Assembly (NCBI GenBank): GCA_016867975.1 | Contig: VGIC01000003.1 | Coordinates: 1 to 64,000, forward strand | DNA length: 64,000 nt | Reading direction: 5' to 3' | From: Betaproteobacteria bacterium | Lineage (GTDB): Bacteria > Pseudomonadota > Gammaproteobacteria > Burkholderiales > Methylophilaceae | Shown: positions 40,716 through 52,382 of the stretch, in pieces | Layout: each line of letters starts with the position of its first letter | Numbering within the stretch: the stretch's first letter is position 1 | The notes under the pieces: generated by a model | Seen by the model: the letters and a program-made list of their open reading frames with translations, nothing else | Database searches by the model: none | What the model was told of the DNA's origin: nothing | Program-made: the position numbers and the translations under genes

Positions 40716-41972
40716 ATGAGTAATAAATTTCAAAGTATTAAAGGCTTTTATGACATTTTGCCTGAAGCGACCCCACTTTGGTTCAAGTTGGAAGATACGG
40801 CACGGCGGGTGTTGGCCCAGTATGGGTATCAGAATATCCGCATGCCATTGGTTGAGCCGACTGAGCTCTATGTGCGTAGTGTGGGAGAGCACACCGACAT
40901 TGTAGAAAAAGAGATGTATGCGTGGGAGGATGCACTTAATGGCGATAAACTGGCCTTGCGTCCAGAGGGTACGGCGGGGTGTGTACGCGCTGTGGTGGAG
41001 CATAATTTGACCTACAATGGGCCGCAGCGGCTGTGGTATAGCGGCGCCATGTTCAGGCATGAGAACGTGCAAAAAGGCCGTCAGCGCCAGTTTCATCAGA
41101 TTGGCGTCGAAGCCTTCGGCTTCGATACACCAGAGGTGGATGCTGAGCAAATCGTAATGCTGTCTAGGCTATGGTCTGCATTGGGTATTGAAGACGTAGT
41201 GCTGCAAATTAACAGTATTGGTGATGCACATGAGCGTTTGGAGTATCGAAATCGACTGATTGCTTATTTTGAGCAGCATATGGACTTGTTGGATGAAGAT
41301 GCAAAACGTCGGCTACATTCTAATCCGCTTCGTATTTTGGATACTAAGAATCCTCGCATGCAAGCGATGTGTGAAGCAGCGCCGAAGTTGATCGATAGTC
41401 TGGGTGATGAAAGCCGATCACATTTTGAAGGCTTGTGTCAGTATCTGAGTGATGCAGGGGTTGGTTATCAAGTGAATCCACGTTTGGTGCGAGGACTAGA
41501 TTACTATAATCGAACCGTATTTGAATGGGTCACCACTAAGCTGGGTTCACAGGGTACGATTGCTGGGGGAGGTCGCTATGATGGGCTAGTCGAGCGCTTA
41601 GGTGGGAAGCCTACACCAGCCTGTGGTTTTGGCATTGGCTTAGAGCGTGTCTTTTTGTTGATGCAAGAGTACGGCGTAGTTGCGCAAGAGGTGCCCGATC
41701 TTTACCTGGTCAACGTTGGAGAACTTGCTGAGAAGCAGGCATTCGTGATTGCGGAGTCGCTACGCAAACATGGTTTGAGCGTGGTGTTGCATGCTGGTGG
41801 AGGTAGCTTTAAATCACAAATGAAAAAAGCGGACAGAAGTGGCGCACGTTATGCCGCCATTCTGGGAGATGATGAAGTGCAGGCGAATCAGATTGCCTTG
41901 AAGCCCTTGTTGCAGGCGGGTGAGCAGATAACGTGTAGCATAAATGATGCAGTGAAACTGGTAAAGACTTAA
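40716..41972 (+). CDS. hisS: Histidyl-tRNA synthetase
   Basis: IKGFYDILPE, LRPEGTAGCVRA, LVRGLDYYNRTVFEW. Confidence 0.97.
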   Translation: MSNKFQSIKGFYDILPEATPLWFKLEDTARRVLAQYGYQNIRMPLVEPTELYVRSVGEHTDIVEKEMYAWEDALNGDKLALRPEGTAGCVRAVVEHNLTYNGPQRLWYSGAMFRHENVQKGRQRQFHQIGVEAFGFDTPEVDAEQIVMLSRLWSALGIEDVVLQINSIGDAHERLEYRNRLIAYFEQHMDLLDEDAKRRLHSNPLRILDTKNPRMQAMCEAAPKLIDSLGDESRSHFEGLCQYLSDAGVGYQVNPRLVRGLDYYNRTVFEWVTTKLGSQGTIAGGGRYDGLVERLGGKPTPACGFGIGLERVFLLMQEYGVVAQEVPDLYLVNVGELAEKQAFVIAESLRKHGLSVVLHAGGGSFKSQMKKADRSGARYAAILGDDEVQANQIALKPLLQAGEQITCSINDAVKLVKT

Positions 41973-42024
41973 TGCATAAAGTTTGTGCTGAGCTTTTGAT
42001 GATCTCTGTGCCTTTAAAATAATC

Positions 42025-42852
42025 GTGACTGATATTCTTAACATTAATCATCTGGTCATTACGCCTAAAAAACAGCCGGAACGCTGTTTGGTGAAAGCGG
42101 TATCGTTTGCACTGAGAGCAGGACAAACCACATGTATTGTTGGAGAGTCGGGCAGTGGTAAGAGCCTGACTGCTTTGAGCATCATGGGCTTGCTGTCGGA
42201 GCAGTTGCAGGCAAGTGGAAGCATTCAGTTTCACGGGCAGGAGCTGATGTCTTTGGACAATCAGGCATTGCAGCATATCCGTGGTGCTAAGATCGGGATG
42301 ATCTTTCAAGAGCCGATGACTGCTTTGAACCCCGTTTTGACGGTAGGTTATCAGATCGGCGAAAGCCTCACTGCGCATCTAGGGCTCAAAGGCGATGCAT
42401 TGAGAGCCAAGGTTGCTCATTTGCTGGAAATGGTGGGCATTCCGGCAGGAAGGGCGAATAGTTATCCGGATGAGTTGTCTGGCGGGCAGCGTCAGCGGGT
42501 GATGATTGCAATGAGTATCGCTTGCGAGCCAAGCCTTCTGATTGCAGATGAACCAACAACGGCTCTGGATGTGACCGTGCAGGCACAGATATTGAAATTG
42601 CTGGATGAGTTGAAAGTTCGCATGAATATGGCGATGTTGTTCATTACACATGACTTTGGCGTAGTGGCGGATATCGCTGATCATGTGTTGGTGATGTTTA
42701 GGGGTGAGGTGGTTGAGACTGGTACCAAGGAAGAGGTGTTAGGTAATCCGAAGCATCCCTATACCCAAGCTTTGCTGGCCTGCGTGCCGGATGCCGAGGG
42801 GAGAAAAACACTGAAGCCCATCGATTATAGCTGGCTGGAGGCTAGTGCATGA
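42025..42852 (+). CDS. Peptide-type ABC transporter ATP-binding protein (OppD/DppD-like)
   Basis: Walker A GESGSGKSLTAL, signature LSGGQRQRVMIAM, Walker B LLIADEPTTALD. Confidence 0.92.
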   Translation: MTDILNINHLVITPKKQPERCLVKAVSFALRAGQTTCIVGESGSGKSLTALSIMGLLSEQLQASGSIQFHGQELMSLDNQALQHIRGAKIGMIFQEPMTALNPVLTVGYQIGESLTAHLGLKGDALRAKVAHLLEMVGIPAGRANSYPDELSGGQRQRVMIAMSIACEPSLLIADEPTTALDVTVQAQILKLLDELKVRMNMAMLFITHDFGVVADIADHVLVMFRGEVVETGTKEEVLGNPKHPYTQALLACVPDAEGRKTLKPIDYSWLEASA

Positions 42853-43658
42853 GCGAGTGGATCTTGCAAGCAAACCATCTAGTCAAGACTTATCAGCAGC
42901 GTAGCGGCAAGTTTGGATTTAGTACGACACGGGTGAGAGCGTTGGATGATGTGAGTGTCCGTTTGCAATCAGGGACGACGCTTGCCGTGGTAGGCGAATC
43001 TGGTAGTGGTAAATCCACCTTGGCACGTTGTCTGTTACAATTGCATCCCTTGGACGAAGGGGAGGTGCTATTTGCGGGCCAGGATTTGGCTAAGCTTGAT
43101 GCGGCCAGCTTGCGTTCGGTACGTAAAAATTTGCAGATGGTTTTTCAAGATCCCTTTGCTTCGTTGAATCCGCGCATGCGGGTGGGCGAGCTAGTGGGGG
43201 AGGGCTTGTTGATTCATGATATGGGAAGTCGTACCGAGCAGCAGCGCAAAGTTATCGCTATGCTTAAACGGGTAGGATTGGGCGAAGCTGATATGCAGAA
43301 GTATCCGCACGAGTTCTCAGGTGGTCAGCGGCAGCGTATTGGAATTGCCCGGGCACTTGTGTTGCATCCCCAAGTGGTCGTGTGTGATGAACCGGTGTCT
43401 GCATTGGATGTTTCTATACAAGCGCAGATATTGCTGTTGCTAAAAGAGTTACAGCAGGAAATGGCATTAAGTTATATATTTATCAGCCATGATTTGAGGG
43501 TGGTGAGACATATCGCAGACGATATTGTTGTTATGCACCATGGCAAGGTTGTTGAGCAGGGTAAAGTGGCTGAAATCTATGATCAGCCACAACATGATTA
43601 CACTAAGCAGCTACTAGCAGCCATTCCAGGAAAGGGCGCTGCGAATGGCTGTGCGTGA
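42849..43658 (+). CDS. Peptide-type ABC transporter ATP-binding protein (OppF/DppF-like)
   Basis: GESGSGKSTLARCLL, FSGGQRQRIGIARALVLHPQVVVCDEPVSALD. Confidence 0.92.
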   Translation: MSEWILQANHLVKTYQQRSGKFGFSTTRVRALDDVSVRLQSGTTLAVVGESGSGKSTLARCLLQLHPLDEGEVLFAGQDLAKLDAASLRSVRKNLQMVFQDPFASLNPRMRVGELVGEGLLIHDMGSRTEQQRKVIAMLKRVGLGEADMQKYPHEFSGGQRQRIGIARALVLHPQVVVCDEPVSALDVSIQAQILLLLKELQQEMALSYIFISHDLRVVRHIADDIVVMHHGKVVEQGKVAEIYDQPQHDYTKQLLAAIPGKGAANGCA

Positions 43659-43729
43659 ATGATTATGTTAGTGAGCGAGTTAGTGATTTTTAGAATTTAA
43701 GCAGTTGAATTGAACCAATAGGATAAAAC

Positions 43730-44353
43730 ATGGCATACGATTTAGAAGAACAAGAGCAGTTAGATGAATTAAAAGCATGGTGGAAGGCTAATGGCAAGTG
43801 GGTGACCAATGTCTTGGTGGGCGCGCTTGTGGCATTTGCAGCTTATCAAGGTTGGCATACCTATCAGAGTAAGCAATCCAATGAGGCTTCGACCGAATTC
43901 CAAGCATTGCAAGTCGTGGGTGAAAAAGACTTGAAGGCGATTCAGGCTAAGTCGGCTGTGTTGATGGATAAGTATTCGTCAACACCTTATGCCGCTCGTG
44001 CTGCGATTTTGGCTGCTAAGGCTAATTATCAGGCAAAAGAGGTTAAAAGTGCTAAAGCTCAACTGGAGTGGGCGGCCAAGAATGCCACAGAAAGTTCAGT
44101 GAGCGCGATTGCCACGCTTCAGTTAGCCAACATTCTGGCTGAAGAGAAAGATTATGAGGGCGCGTTAAAGCTACTTGATCATACGCATGATGCTGGGTTT
44201 GATGGTTTGTTTTCAGATTTGAAAGGTGACGTGTTGCTGGCACTAGGAAAGAAAGCAGAGGCGAAATCGGCCTACGAATACGCCTTGACTAAACTGGAGT
44301 CATCCGGCAAATATCGCGCATTGACTCAGCAGAAGCTGGATGCACTAGGTTAG
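43730..44353 (+). CDS. yfgM: YfgM/tetratricopeptide membrane protein (ancillary SecYEG translocon subunit)
   Basis: MAYDLEEQEQLDELKAWWKANGKWVTNVLVGALVAFAAYQGWHTYQ; hisS-bamB context. Confidence 0.88.
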   Translation: MAYDLEEQEQLDELKAWWKANGKWVTNVLVGALVAFAAYQGWHTYQSKQSNEASTEFQALQVVGEKDLKAIQAKSAVLMDKYSSTPYAARAAILAAKANYQAKEVKSAKAQLEWAAKNATESSVSAIATLQLANILAEEKDYEGALKLLDHTHDAGFDGLFSDLKGDVLLALGKKAEAKSAYEYALTKLESSGKYRALTQQKLDALG

Positions 44354-44426
44354 TGAGTGCAGGGCAGATTGAGAATCGGTTGTAGTGACCGTTTACCAGC
44401 CTTTATAGTGGATAGAACTCGCCAAG

Positions 44427-45623
44427 ATGACGTCATTTAAAACACTCTTTAGTACAGCACGATGCACATGGATGGCGTTGCTAGCCGTGTTTACACTATC
44501 GGCCTGCACTACTATCACCGATCTTCATAAAGATGTTTCTGAGCGCATCTTTGGGGCAGAGCCAGCTAATCCTCCTGAGGCGTTGACTGAGATTAAGCAA
44601 ACTGCCAGTGCTAAGCTACTGTGGCAATCCAAGGCTGGCGAGGCAGGCGCTTATGATTTTACTCCTGCACTCGAGGCTGGTTATGCTTACCTCACCAGTG
44701 CTGAGGGTGAGCTTGCCAAGTTGGATGTGAGCAGTGGTAGTCAGGTTTGGCGTGTCAGTGTGGGTGAGAAAGTAACGGGTGGGGTCGGTGTTGGCGGGAG
44801 TTTGGTGCTGGTCGGCACGCATCAGGGTGCTGTATATGCTTATGATGTTTCCGGTAAGCTACAGTGGAAGTCAAAACTCAATAGCGAAGTGTTGAGTGCG
44901 CCTAAATATTTTGATGGTATGATCATTGTGCGTACGGGTGATAGCCGTATTTATGGCATCAATGCTAATGATGGCAGCCGTAAATGGGTCTACGACAGAA
45001 CGACGCCAGCACTGACACTGCGTAGCAGCGCAGGGGTGGTGGTTGATGGGGGTGCTGTTTATGCCGGATTCGCTGGTGGAAAGTTGGCAGCGATTCGTGC
45101 TGATAATGGCAAGGTACTATGGGAAGCTTCGGTTGCTCAGCCCAAAGGCGTCACGGAAATCGAGCGTATCGCAGATATCACTAGCTTACCTTTTGTAGAC
45201 GGTCCATTGGTTTATGCGGTCGCTTATCAAGGTCGGGTGGCGGCAGTAGATCGTACGAATGGTCGTGTGGTGTGGAATCGTGATATTTCTAGTCTTACCG
45301 GTCTGAGCGCTGAAGATGCACGCATTTTTGTATCTCATGCTATGGGCTCAGTCTATGCGCTTGACTACACTACAGGTAAAACATTCTGGCGCCAAGGCGA
45401 CTTAAAGAATCGTCAGTTGACAGCACCAGTGCCGATGGGTAACTGGATCGCCGTTGGCGACTTAGAGGGGTATGTGCATTTCTTAAGTCGGGAAGATGGT
45501 TCTTTTTCGGCCAGAATTAAGGCTGCCGATAGTCCGATTTTGCCGCAAATGACGTTGGTAAGCGCTAATACGCTGCTAGCTCAATCTCGTCATGGCGGCA
45601 TTTACGCGATACAAATCAAATGA
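44427..45623 (+). CDS. bamB: Outer membrane protein assembly factor BamB
   Basis: Lipoprotein signal (LLAVFTLSACTT), PQQ-like beta-propeller repeats. Confidence 0.94.
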   Translation: MTSFKTLFSTARCTWMALLAVFTLSACTTITDLHKDVSERIFGAEPANPPEALTEIKQTASAKLLWQSKAGEAGAYDFTPALEAGYAYLTSAEGELAKLDVSSGSQVWRVSVGEKVTGGVGVGGSLVLVGTHQGAVYAYDVSGKLQWKSKLNSEVLSAPKYFDGMIIVRTGDSRIYGINANDGSRKWVYDRTTPALTLRSSAGVVVDGGAVYAGFAGGKLAAIRADNGKVLWEASVAQPKGVTEIERIADITSLPFVDGPLVYAVAYQGRVAAVDRTNGRVVWNRDISSLTGLSAEDARIFVSHAMGSVYALDYTTGKTFWRQGDLKNRQLTAPVPMGNWIAVGDLEGYVHFLSREDGSFSARIKAADSPILPQMTLVSANTLLAQSRHGGIYAIQIK

Positions 45624-45655
45624 TCGCCAGCCCAAGTGTTTTTTAGAAGGCTTAC

Positions 45656-47110
45656 ATGATACCCACCATTGTTTTGGTTGGCCGCCCTAATGTCGGCAAA
45701 TCAACCTTATTTAACCGTTTAACAAAAACCAGAGATGCTCTGGTAGCAGACTTCCCTGGATTAACGCGTGATCGTCACTATGGTCGTGGTATAGGGGCTA
45801 GCCAGCCTTATTTGGTCGTGGATACGGGCGGTTTCGAACCTAATACTGATAATGGCATCCTTAAAGCGATGGCCAAGCAGACGCTGCAGGCGATCGATGA
45901 AGCGGACGCGATCATTTTCTTGGTTGATGGTCGCCAAGGGGTGACGCCGCAAGATATGGAAATTGCGAATCGTTTGCGAAGAAGCAGTTGCCCCGTGTTG
46001 TTAGCCGTCAATAAGACTGAAGGTATGCAAAAGGCGGTGGTGAGTGCCGATTTTCATGAGTTGGGTTTGGGTTATCCTTTGTCTATTTCGTCAGCTCATG
46101 GAGAGGGCGTTCGCGACATCATAGAGCTTGCGCTGGAGCATTTTAATGTAGAAAAGGATGCGCCAGTAACGGATTACACGGGTGGCAAAATACCTAAGGT
46201 AGCGATTGTCGGGCGCCCAAATGTCGGCAAATCCACTTTGGTCAATGCCTTGCTAGGCGAGGAGCGTGTGATTGCTTTTGATGAGCCAGGGACCACGCGC
46301 GACTCTATTCATATCGATTTAGAGAAGAATGGAAAACACTATACGCTGATTGATACCGCAGGTGTGCGAAAACGTGGCCGGATATTTGAGGCGATTGAGA
46401 AGTTTTCAGTCATCAAAACGATTCAGGCCATCGAGGAAGCCAATGTGGTGATTCTGGTGGTGGATGCGCAAGAAGGCATCACCGAGCAGGATGCACACGT
46501 GGCGGCTTATATCTTGGACGCTGGTCGCGCGCTGGTCGTGGGCATCAATAAATGGGATGGTTTGAAAGAGGATGAACGAGACTGGATCAAGCGTGAGATT
46601 GATCGTAAGTTACAGTTTCTAGATTTTGCCGAATTCCATTACATCTCAGCGTTACGAAAAAAAGGCCTTCCAGAATTGTTTAAGTCGGTTGATATCGCCT
46701 ACAAGGCTGCATTTGCAAAACTGGCGACACCACAACTAACCCGCGTTCTGGCTGATGCGATACAGCAGCATCAGCCTCCTATCAGCAAAGGCATACGCCC
46801 TAAATTACGCTATGCCCACCAGGGAGGGAGCAATCCACCCGTTGTGGTAGTCCACGGGAGTCATGTGGATGGTGTAAAGGATTCTTACACGCGCTTCTTA
46901 GAAAAGACTTTTCGTCGAGCATTCCAGTTGTCTGGTACACCCTTACGTGTGCAGTATAAACAAGGCGACAACCCGTTTGCCGAGACCGAGGACAAACGTA
47001 AACCAGGCGAGGGTATTGTGAGCATGCGTAGACGCAAGACCGCGCAGCGAGCCGAGTTGAAAGCCAAAAAAGATGCTGAAGAAAAGGCGAGAAAGGCCAA
47101 GAAGCATTAG
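45656..47110 (+). CDS. der: Ribosome biogenesis GTPase Der
   Basis: Two G domains: [15 protein letters not shown] and [17 protein letters not shown]. Confidence 0.97.
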   Translation: MIPTIVLVGRPNVGKSTLFNRLTKTRDALVADFPGLTRDRHYGRGIGASQPYLVVDTGGFEPNTDNGILKAMAKQTLQAIDEADAIIFLVDGRQGVTPQDMEIANRLRRSSCPVLLAVNKTEGMQKAVVSADFHELGLGYPLSISSAHGEGVRDIIELALEHFNVEKDAPVTDYTGGKIPKVAIVGRPNVGKSTLVNALLGEERVIAFDEPGTTRDSIHIDLEKNGKHYTLIDTAGVRKRGRIFEAIEKFSVIKTIQAIEEANVVILVVDAQEGITEQDAHVAAYILDAGRALVVGINKWDGLKEDERDWIKREIDRKLQFLDFAEFHYISALRKKGLPELFKSVDIAYKAAFAKLATPQLTRVLADAIQQHQPPISKGIRPKLRYAHQGGSNPPVVVVHGSHVDGVKDSYTRFLEKTFRRAFQLSGTPLRVQYKQGDNPFAETEDKRKPGEGIVSMRRRKTAQRAELKAKKDAEEKARKAKKH

Positions 47111-47154
47111 TGCCTTACATGACGCCTTGCTTCATAATCTAACTGTTCATGGAC

Positions 47155-47373
47155 TTAATTTACGCCAATCAGCTTATCTGTAGCGAAACCAAGTGACTTG
47201 CATGTGAGGTGGGCGTTGTTTAATCGGGTAGGCGGGCTGATGCGTGCGTAAAAGTATCCAAAGGTAGGATTGTCTAGACCGTCATATTGTCTGATGTCGC
47301 GCATAACGCTGCGAGCTAGATGTGCGGTTTCATACCAAGTGTCCAAGTATCGGTTGGCGTCAAAACTTTCAAT
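47155..47373 (-). pseudogene. Lipocalin (Blc-like) N-terminal remnant
   Basis: Open frame IESFDANRYLDTWYETAHLARS resembles lipocalin FDxxRYxGxWYExA motif; in-frame TAG directly upstream; total only about 72 codons. Confidence 0.4.
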
Positions 47374-47474
47374 CTAAAAAAGCAGTTGAAACAGCAAGCT
47401 AGGCGCCAAGGGAAGTCGAGCAAGGCTTTTTCCTCACACTAGCTGGCGGAATTTAAACAGAGAATGAGTGGTCC

Positions 47475-49046
47475 TTAAGCGATTTCACGCGTTTCTAGGA
47501 ATTTGATATCTGGATAGCGTTCTTGCGCCATTTGCAGATTTACGCGATTGGGTGCCAAATATACATAGTCATCAGCCCCATCAAGGGCCACGTTAAAGCC
47601 GTATTTGTCTGCAATCGCTTTTAGGTCGGAGTCATGGCCCCGTAGCCAGCGTGCGGTGTAGCAGTCGTATGGCTCAAATACCATGTCCACGCCGTACTCA
47701 TGCTCTAAACGGTGGGCGACCACTTCGAACTGCAGCATGCCGACTGCGCCTAGAATCAGGTCGTTTGAAAGCAATGGACGGAATAGCTGGGCAGCACCTT
47801 CTTCGGCCAGTTGTTTCAGACCGATTTGTAGCTGTTTCATCTTCATCGGGTTCTTGATGCGCGCACGGCGGAAAAACTCAGGGGCAAATGAAGGAATACC
47901 AGTAAATTTGAGATTTTCACCTTCGGTGAACGTGTCCCCCAGTTTGACCGTGCCGTGATTGGGGATGCCGATAATATCACCAGAATACGCCTCATCCATG
48001 GTGGTGCGGTCTTGTGCCATAAAGGTGATGGCATTATTGATGCTCAAAGTTTTTCCAGAGGCGACTTGTTTGATTTTCATGCCTCGCTCAAAACGGCCAG
48101 AACAGACGCGCAGAAATGCAATACGGTCGCGGTGTTTTGGATCCATGTTGGCTTGGATTTTGAACACAAAACCAGAGAATTTTTCTTCATCTGCTGCCAC
48201 AGGGCGGCTGGCCGTGTTGCGCGATTGAGGGGGTGGTGACAGATCCACCACGGCGTCCAGTAGAGATTGCACGCCAAAATTATTGATGGCAGAGCCAAAG
48301 AACACCGGTGTTTGTTTGCCGTCTAAGTAACGTGTTTTATCAAAGCTGTGTGATGCGCCGCGCACGAGCTCTACGTCAATACGTAAGTCATCAGCCTGAG
48401 TGCCTAATAGTTCGTCCAGACGTGGATTATCCAGACCTTTAATGGTTTCGGAAGTGCCTTTTTCTGCACGTGGGTCAAAGAATGAGACTTCATCGTTGTA
48501 AAGATGATAAACGCCGCGGAATGTTTTACCCATGCCGATGGGCCAAGTCATTGGCGCACATTCCATTCCGAGGGTGGTTTCAATTTCGTCTAATAGTTCG
48601 ATGGGGAGGCGGCTTTCACGATCCAGCTTGTTGATGAATGTGATAATGGGCGTGTCACGCATACGGCAAACGTTGAGTAGCTTAATGGTTTGCGTTTCTA
48701 CACCGTTCACCGAGTCAATCACCATCACCGCAGAGTCTACTGCTGTGAGCGTTCTGTAAGTGTCTTCGGAGAAGTCATCGTGGCCGGGTGTGTCGAGCAG
48801 GTTGATCATGTGCTCGCGATAAGGAAATTGCATCACGGATGAAGTCACCGAAATGCCGCGTTGTTTTTCCAGTTCCATCCAGTCCGAGGTGGCGTGGCGT
48901 GCTGCTTTGCGACCACGCACCTCACCGGCTACCTGAATGGCACCGCCAAACCAAAGCAGTTTTTCAGTCAGCGTGGTTTTGCCAGCATCCGGGTGGGAGA
49001 TAATGGCAAAGGTGCGCCGGTGGGATATTTCATCGTGTAATGACAT
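47475..49046 (-). CDS. prfC: Peptide chain release factor 3
   Basis: [33 protein letters not shown]3 GTPase. Confidence 0.96.
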   Translation of the reverse strand: MSLHDEISHRRTFAIISHPDAGKTTLTEKLLWFGGAIQVAGEVRGRKAARHATSDWMELEKQRGISVTSSVMQFPYREHMINLLDTPGHDDFSEDTYRTLTAVDSAVMVIDSVNGVETQTIKLLNVCRMRDTPIITFINKLDRESRLPIELLDEIETTLGMECAPMTWPIGMGKTFRGVYHLYNDEVSFFDPRAEKGTSETIKGLDNPRLDELLGTQADDLRIDVELVRGASHSFDKTRYLDGKQTPVFFGSAINNFGVQSLLDAVVDLSPPPQSRNTASRPVAADEEKFSGFVFKIQANMDPKHRDRIAFLRVCSGRFERGMKIKQVASGKTLSINNAITFMAQDRTTMDEAYSGDIIGIPNHGTVKLGDTFTEGENLKFTGIPSFAPEFFRRARIKNPMKMKQLQIGLKQLAEEGAAQLFRPLLSNDLILGAVGMLQFEVVAHRLEHEYGVDMVFEPYDCYTARWLRGHDSDLKAIADKYGFNVALDGADDYVYLAPNRVNLQMAQERYPDIKFLETREIA

Positions 49047-49203
49047 GGGTGATAGCGAGTATTGAAAATACAAAGGCAGCATTCTACCCGAAAATATTTA
49101 GATCTCAGTAATGCATGTCCATCCCAGGGTATGCCATCACAAAAAAAAACACGCAAGGCGGTGATTCGCCATCTGCAGTAGTTTAACAAAGGTCTCTATG
49201 GGT

Positions 49204-49650
49204 TTAAAACATGCTACCCAGCACAAACCCGATGACAATACCGACAATCAGCGCAATGGTCACCGCACGATAAGTCAGTACGTCTTTAGAATAGCCACGC
49301 CTGATCGCCACATAGGCGACCAGATAACCAACGGCGTTGAGCAGCCAGATGATGGAAAGGCTTAGCACCTTGACCAGCAATGGCCCGATGACTGGTACCA
49401 GCATGATCATACCCAGTAGCCATGCAAAAGCGTGTGAAGCAAAGGCAATAATCACCGCGCCTGCGGTGACCGCTTCAGCATGCCAACCAAAATGCCATGA
49501 TACTGCAACTGCTAAACCCAGCAGCAGGGTGACTGGTAACATCCATTTCCAGGCGCCGCGTTTTGCTGGATCTTCGAGCACCTCTTCACTAAAAAGATGA
49601 TGTGTATCAATGTCACCCGCCTTGACATCATCCTCATGCAGAAGCTTCAT
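49204..49650 (-). CDS. Hypothetical integral membrane protein
   Basis: MKLLHEDDVKAGDIDTHHLFSEEVLEDPAKRGAWKWMLPVTLLLG, several TM segments. Confidence 0.65.
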   Translation of the reverse strand: MKLLHEDDVKAGDIDTHHLFSEEVLEDPAKRGAWKWMLPVTLLLGLAVAVSWHFGWHAEAVTAGAVIIAFASHAFAWLLGMIMLVPVIGPLLVKVLSLSIIWLLNAVGYLVAYVAIRRGYSKDVLTYRAVTIALIVGIVIGFVLGSMF

Positions 49651-49660
49651 CGGTGTTGCT

Positions 49661-52228
49661 TCAGACTGCTGCAATCGGGATGACTTTGCTCGCTCTTGCC
49701 ATGCTGTCCGCATAGTCGGCCATCTGATTGAAGTTGAGATATTGATAGATGTCCGCCGCATTGGTCAGCTTGTTGCCCACAGTTTCCAGATATTCTGCAT
49801 GCGTAGGCATACGACCTAGTTTTGCACAAACGGCCGCCAGCTCTGCCGAACCTAGATAAACGCGCGTATCTTTACCCATGCGATTATCAAAGTTACGGGT
49901 ACTGGTTGAGAATACCGTAGCCTTGTCCGCCACCCGCGCCTGATTGCCCATACAGAGAGAGCATCCGGGGATCTCCGTACGTGCGCCAGCCACGCCAAAG
50001 GTCGAATACACGCCTTCCTCACGTAGTTGCGCCTCATCCATGCGAGTTGGCGGTGCCACCCACAGGCGTGCAGGAATCCCACCTGCGCCTTCCAGCACTT
50101 TTGCTGCCGCACGATAGTGACCGATATTCGTCATGCAACTGCCGATGAACACTTCGTCGATCTTATCTCCCCCAACGGCAGACAGCGGTTTAATATCATC
50201 TGGATCATTTGGGCAAGCTACCAGTGGCTCTTTGATCTCGTTCAGGTTGATCTCAATGACATGCGCGTACTCCGCATCCGCATCGGGCTGTAGCAACTCC
50301 GGTTTCTCTAACCAAGCTTTCATGCTGGCGATACGGCGCTCCAAGGTGCGCGCGTCTTGATAGCCGTGATCAATCATATTTTGTAATAGCACAATGTTGG
50401 AATTCAGAAACTCGATTACCGGCGCTTTGTTCAATAACACTGTGCAACCATTGGCAGAGCGTTCGGCTGACGCATCCGCCAGCTCAAACGCCTGTTCTAC
50501 TTTCAGATCAGGCAAGCCTTCTATTTCCAGCACACGCCCGTTGAACACGTTCTTTTTACCTTGTTTGCCTACGGTCAAAGTGCCTTCTTGAATGGCTGCA
50601 TAAGGAATCGCATTCACGAGATCGCGCAGTGTGATGCCCGGCTGCATTTCACCTTTGAAACGTACCAGTACCGATTCCGGCATATCCAACGGCATCGCGC
50701 CTGTTGCGGCCGCAAACGCTACCAGACCTGATCCAGCAGGGAAAGAAATGCCGATTGGGAAACGCGTATGCGAATCCCCCCCAGTGCCAACTGTATCTGG
50801 CAGCACCATGCGATTCAACCATGAGTGGATTACGCCGTCACCCGGACGTAGGCTCACGCCGCCACGACTACTGATAAACTCAGGCAATGTATGCTGTAAC
50901 TTGATATCGACTGGCTTAGGATATGCCGCAGTATGACAGAAACTCTGCATCACTAAGTCACTGCTAAAACCCAAGCATGCCAGCTCTTTTAATTCATCAC
51001 GGGTCATACCGCCGGTGGTATCCTGAGAACCCACCGTGGTGGCTTTAGGCTCACAATAGGTCCCCGGGCGAACACCCGCCACACCACATGCACGCCCCAC
51101 CATTTTTTGTGCCAGCGTATAGCCCTTGCCTGTATCTTTAGCAGGGGTTGGCTTGATAAAGCATGTCGTTTCAGCCAGCCCAAGCGCCTTGCGTGCATTG
51201 GCAGTCAAGCCGCGACCGATAATCAGAGGGATACGTCCACCCGCGCGCACCTCGTCTGGCATGGTCGATGGTGTCAGATTAAACGTAGCAATCACTTCAC
51301 CCTGTGCATTCAACACTTCACCCGCATCTGGTTTAATGGTGATGATGTCACCCATTTGCATGTTTGAAACATCGCACTGAATGGGCAATGCCCCAGAATC
51401 TTCGGCAGTGTTAAAGAAGATAGGCGCAATCTTAGTGCCTAAAATTACCCCGCCCGTACGTTTATTGGGAATATTAGGAATATCCTCGCCCATGTGCCAC
51501 TGCACTGAGTTGATGGCCGATTTGCGTGATGATCCGGTACCGACTACATCGCCCACGTAAGCCAAAGGCAAACCTTTCTGCTTTAAGGTCTCGATCGTTT
51601 TCAGTCCATCTGGCATTTTGTTCACCAGCATCGCTTTAGCGTGCTGCGGAATATCTGGACGGCTCCAAGCCTCTTGCGCAGGACTTAAGTCATCGGTATT
51701 GGTTTCGCCATCCACCTTAAACACCACGACTTTGATCTCATTGGCTAGTTTAGGCGCGTTAGTAAACCACTCTGCCGCTGCCCAAGATTCCATCAACTTC
51801 TTGGCATGGGGATTACCAGCTTTCATTTTTTCATCAACATCATGAAACGCGTCGAACATCAAAATTGTGCGAGACAATGCCTGCACGGCAACATCTGCCA
51901 GCGGCGTGTCCAGCAAGGTCACAAGCGCCTGCACGTTGTAGCCACCCAACATGGTGCCCAGCAACTGCACCGCTCTTTCTGCACTCATTAAAGGGGTAGT
52001 CACCTTACCATTCGCCACGTCTGATAAAAATGCGGCTTTCACATAGGCAGCCTGATCCACGCCAGCAGGGATGCGATTTTCAAGCAGATTGATTAACACA
52101 GCCTCCTCACCGGCTGGCGGGGATTTTAGCAACTCTATCAGTTGAGCAACCTGCTCGGCGGATAATGGTAATGGGGGTAAATTTTGTGAAGCACGTTCTT
52201 GCACGTGCGCAGCATAGGCTATTAGCAT
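49661..52228 (-). CDS. acnB: Aconitate hydratase B
   Basis: [26 protein letters not shown]...[19 protein letters not shown]-like, [11 protein letters not shown]. Confidence 0.96.
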   Translation of the reverse strand: MLIAYAAHVQERASQNLPPLPLSAEQVAQLIELLKSPPAGEEAVLINLLENRIPAGVDQAAYVKAAFLSDVANGKVTTPLMSAERAVQLLGTMLGGYNVQALVTLLDTPLADVAVQALSRTILMFDAFHDVDEKMKAGNPHAKKLMESWAAAEWFTNAPKLANEIKVVVFKVDGETNTDDLSPAQEAWSRPDIPQHAKAMLVNKMPDGLKTIETLKQKGLPLAYVGDVVGTGSSRKSAINSVQWHMGEDIPNIPNKRTGGVILGTKIAPIFFNTAEDSGALPIQCDVSNMQMGDIITIKPDAGEVLNAQGEVIATFNLTPSTMPDEVRAGGRIPLIIGRGLTANARKALGLAETTCFIKPTPAKDTGKGYTLAQKMVGRACGVAGVRPGTYCEPKATTVGSQDTTGGMTRDELKELACLGFSSDLVMQSFCHTAAYPKPVDIKLQHTLPEFISSRGGVSLRPGDGVIHSWLNRMVLPDTVGTGGDSHTRFPIGISFPAGSGLVAFAAATGAMPLDMPESVLVRFKGEMQPGITLRDLVNAIPYAAIQEGTLTVGKQGKKNVFNGRVLEIEGLPDLKVEQAFELADASAERSANGCTVLLNKAPVIEFLNSNIVLLQNMIDHGYQDARTLERRIASMKAWLEKPELLQPDADAEYAHVIEINLNEIKEPLVACPNDPDDIKPLSAVGGDKIDEVFIGSCMTNIGHYRAAAKVLEGAGGIPARLWVAPPTRMDEAQLREEGVYSTFGVAGARTEIPGCSLCMGNQARVADKATVFSTSTRNFDNRMGKDTRVYLGSAELAAVCAKLGRMPTHAEYLETVGNKLTNAADIYQYLNFNQMADYADSMARASKVIPIAAV

Positions 52229-52262
52229 GGCAGTTTTTCTAGGTTAAAAAATAATGGATATT

Positions 52263-52341
52263 ATAAAGGAAGCGCGGAGTAAGTATCCATGAACCACGTT
52301 GCGATTGTTGCAGCCATGTGAATTATTCCGTGCTTTTTTAA
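52263..52341. mobile_element. Internally deleted mini-copy of the 12508-12844 element
   Basis: aaggaagcgcggagtaagtatccatgaaccacgttgcgat...aattattccgtgctttttta; same ends as the 337-bp element with about 260 bp missing. Confidence 0.65.
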
Positions 52342-52382
52342 CTGGTCAAATCGCTAACATGCTGACCCTAGAAAGGTATTCG

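Noticed and set aside
40668-41150. 160-aa minus-strand ORF overlapping ispG end and hisS start
   Set aside because: Antisense shadow of conserved coding sequence.
41809-42378. 189-aa minus-strand ORF across hisS/ABC junction
   Set aside because: Antisense to two well-supported genes; no domain recognised.
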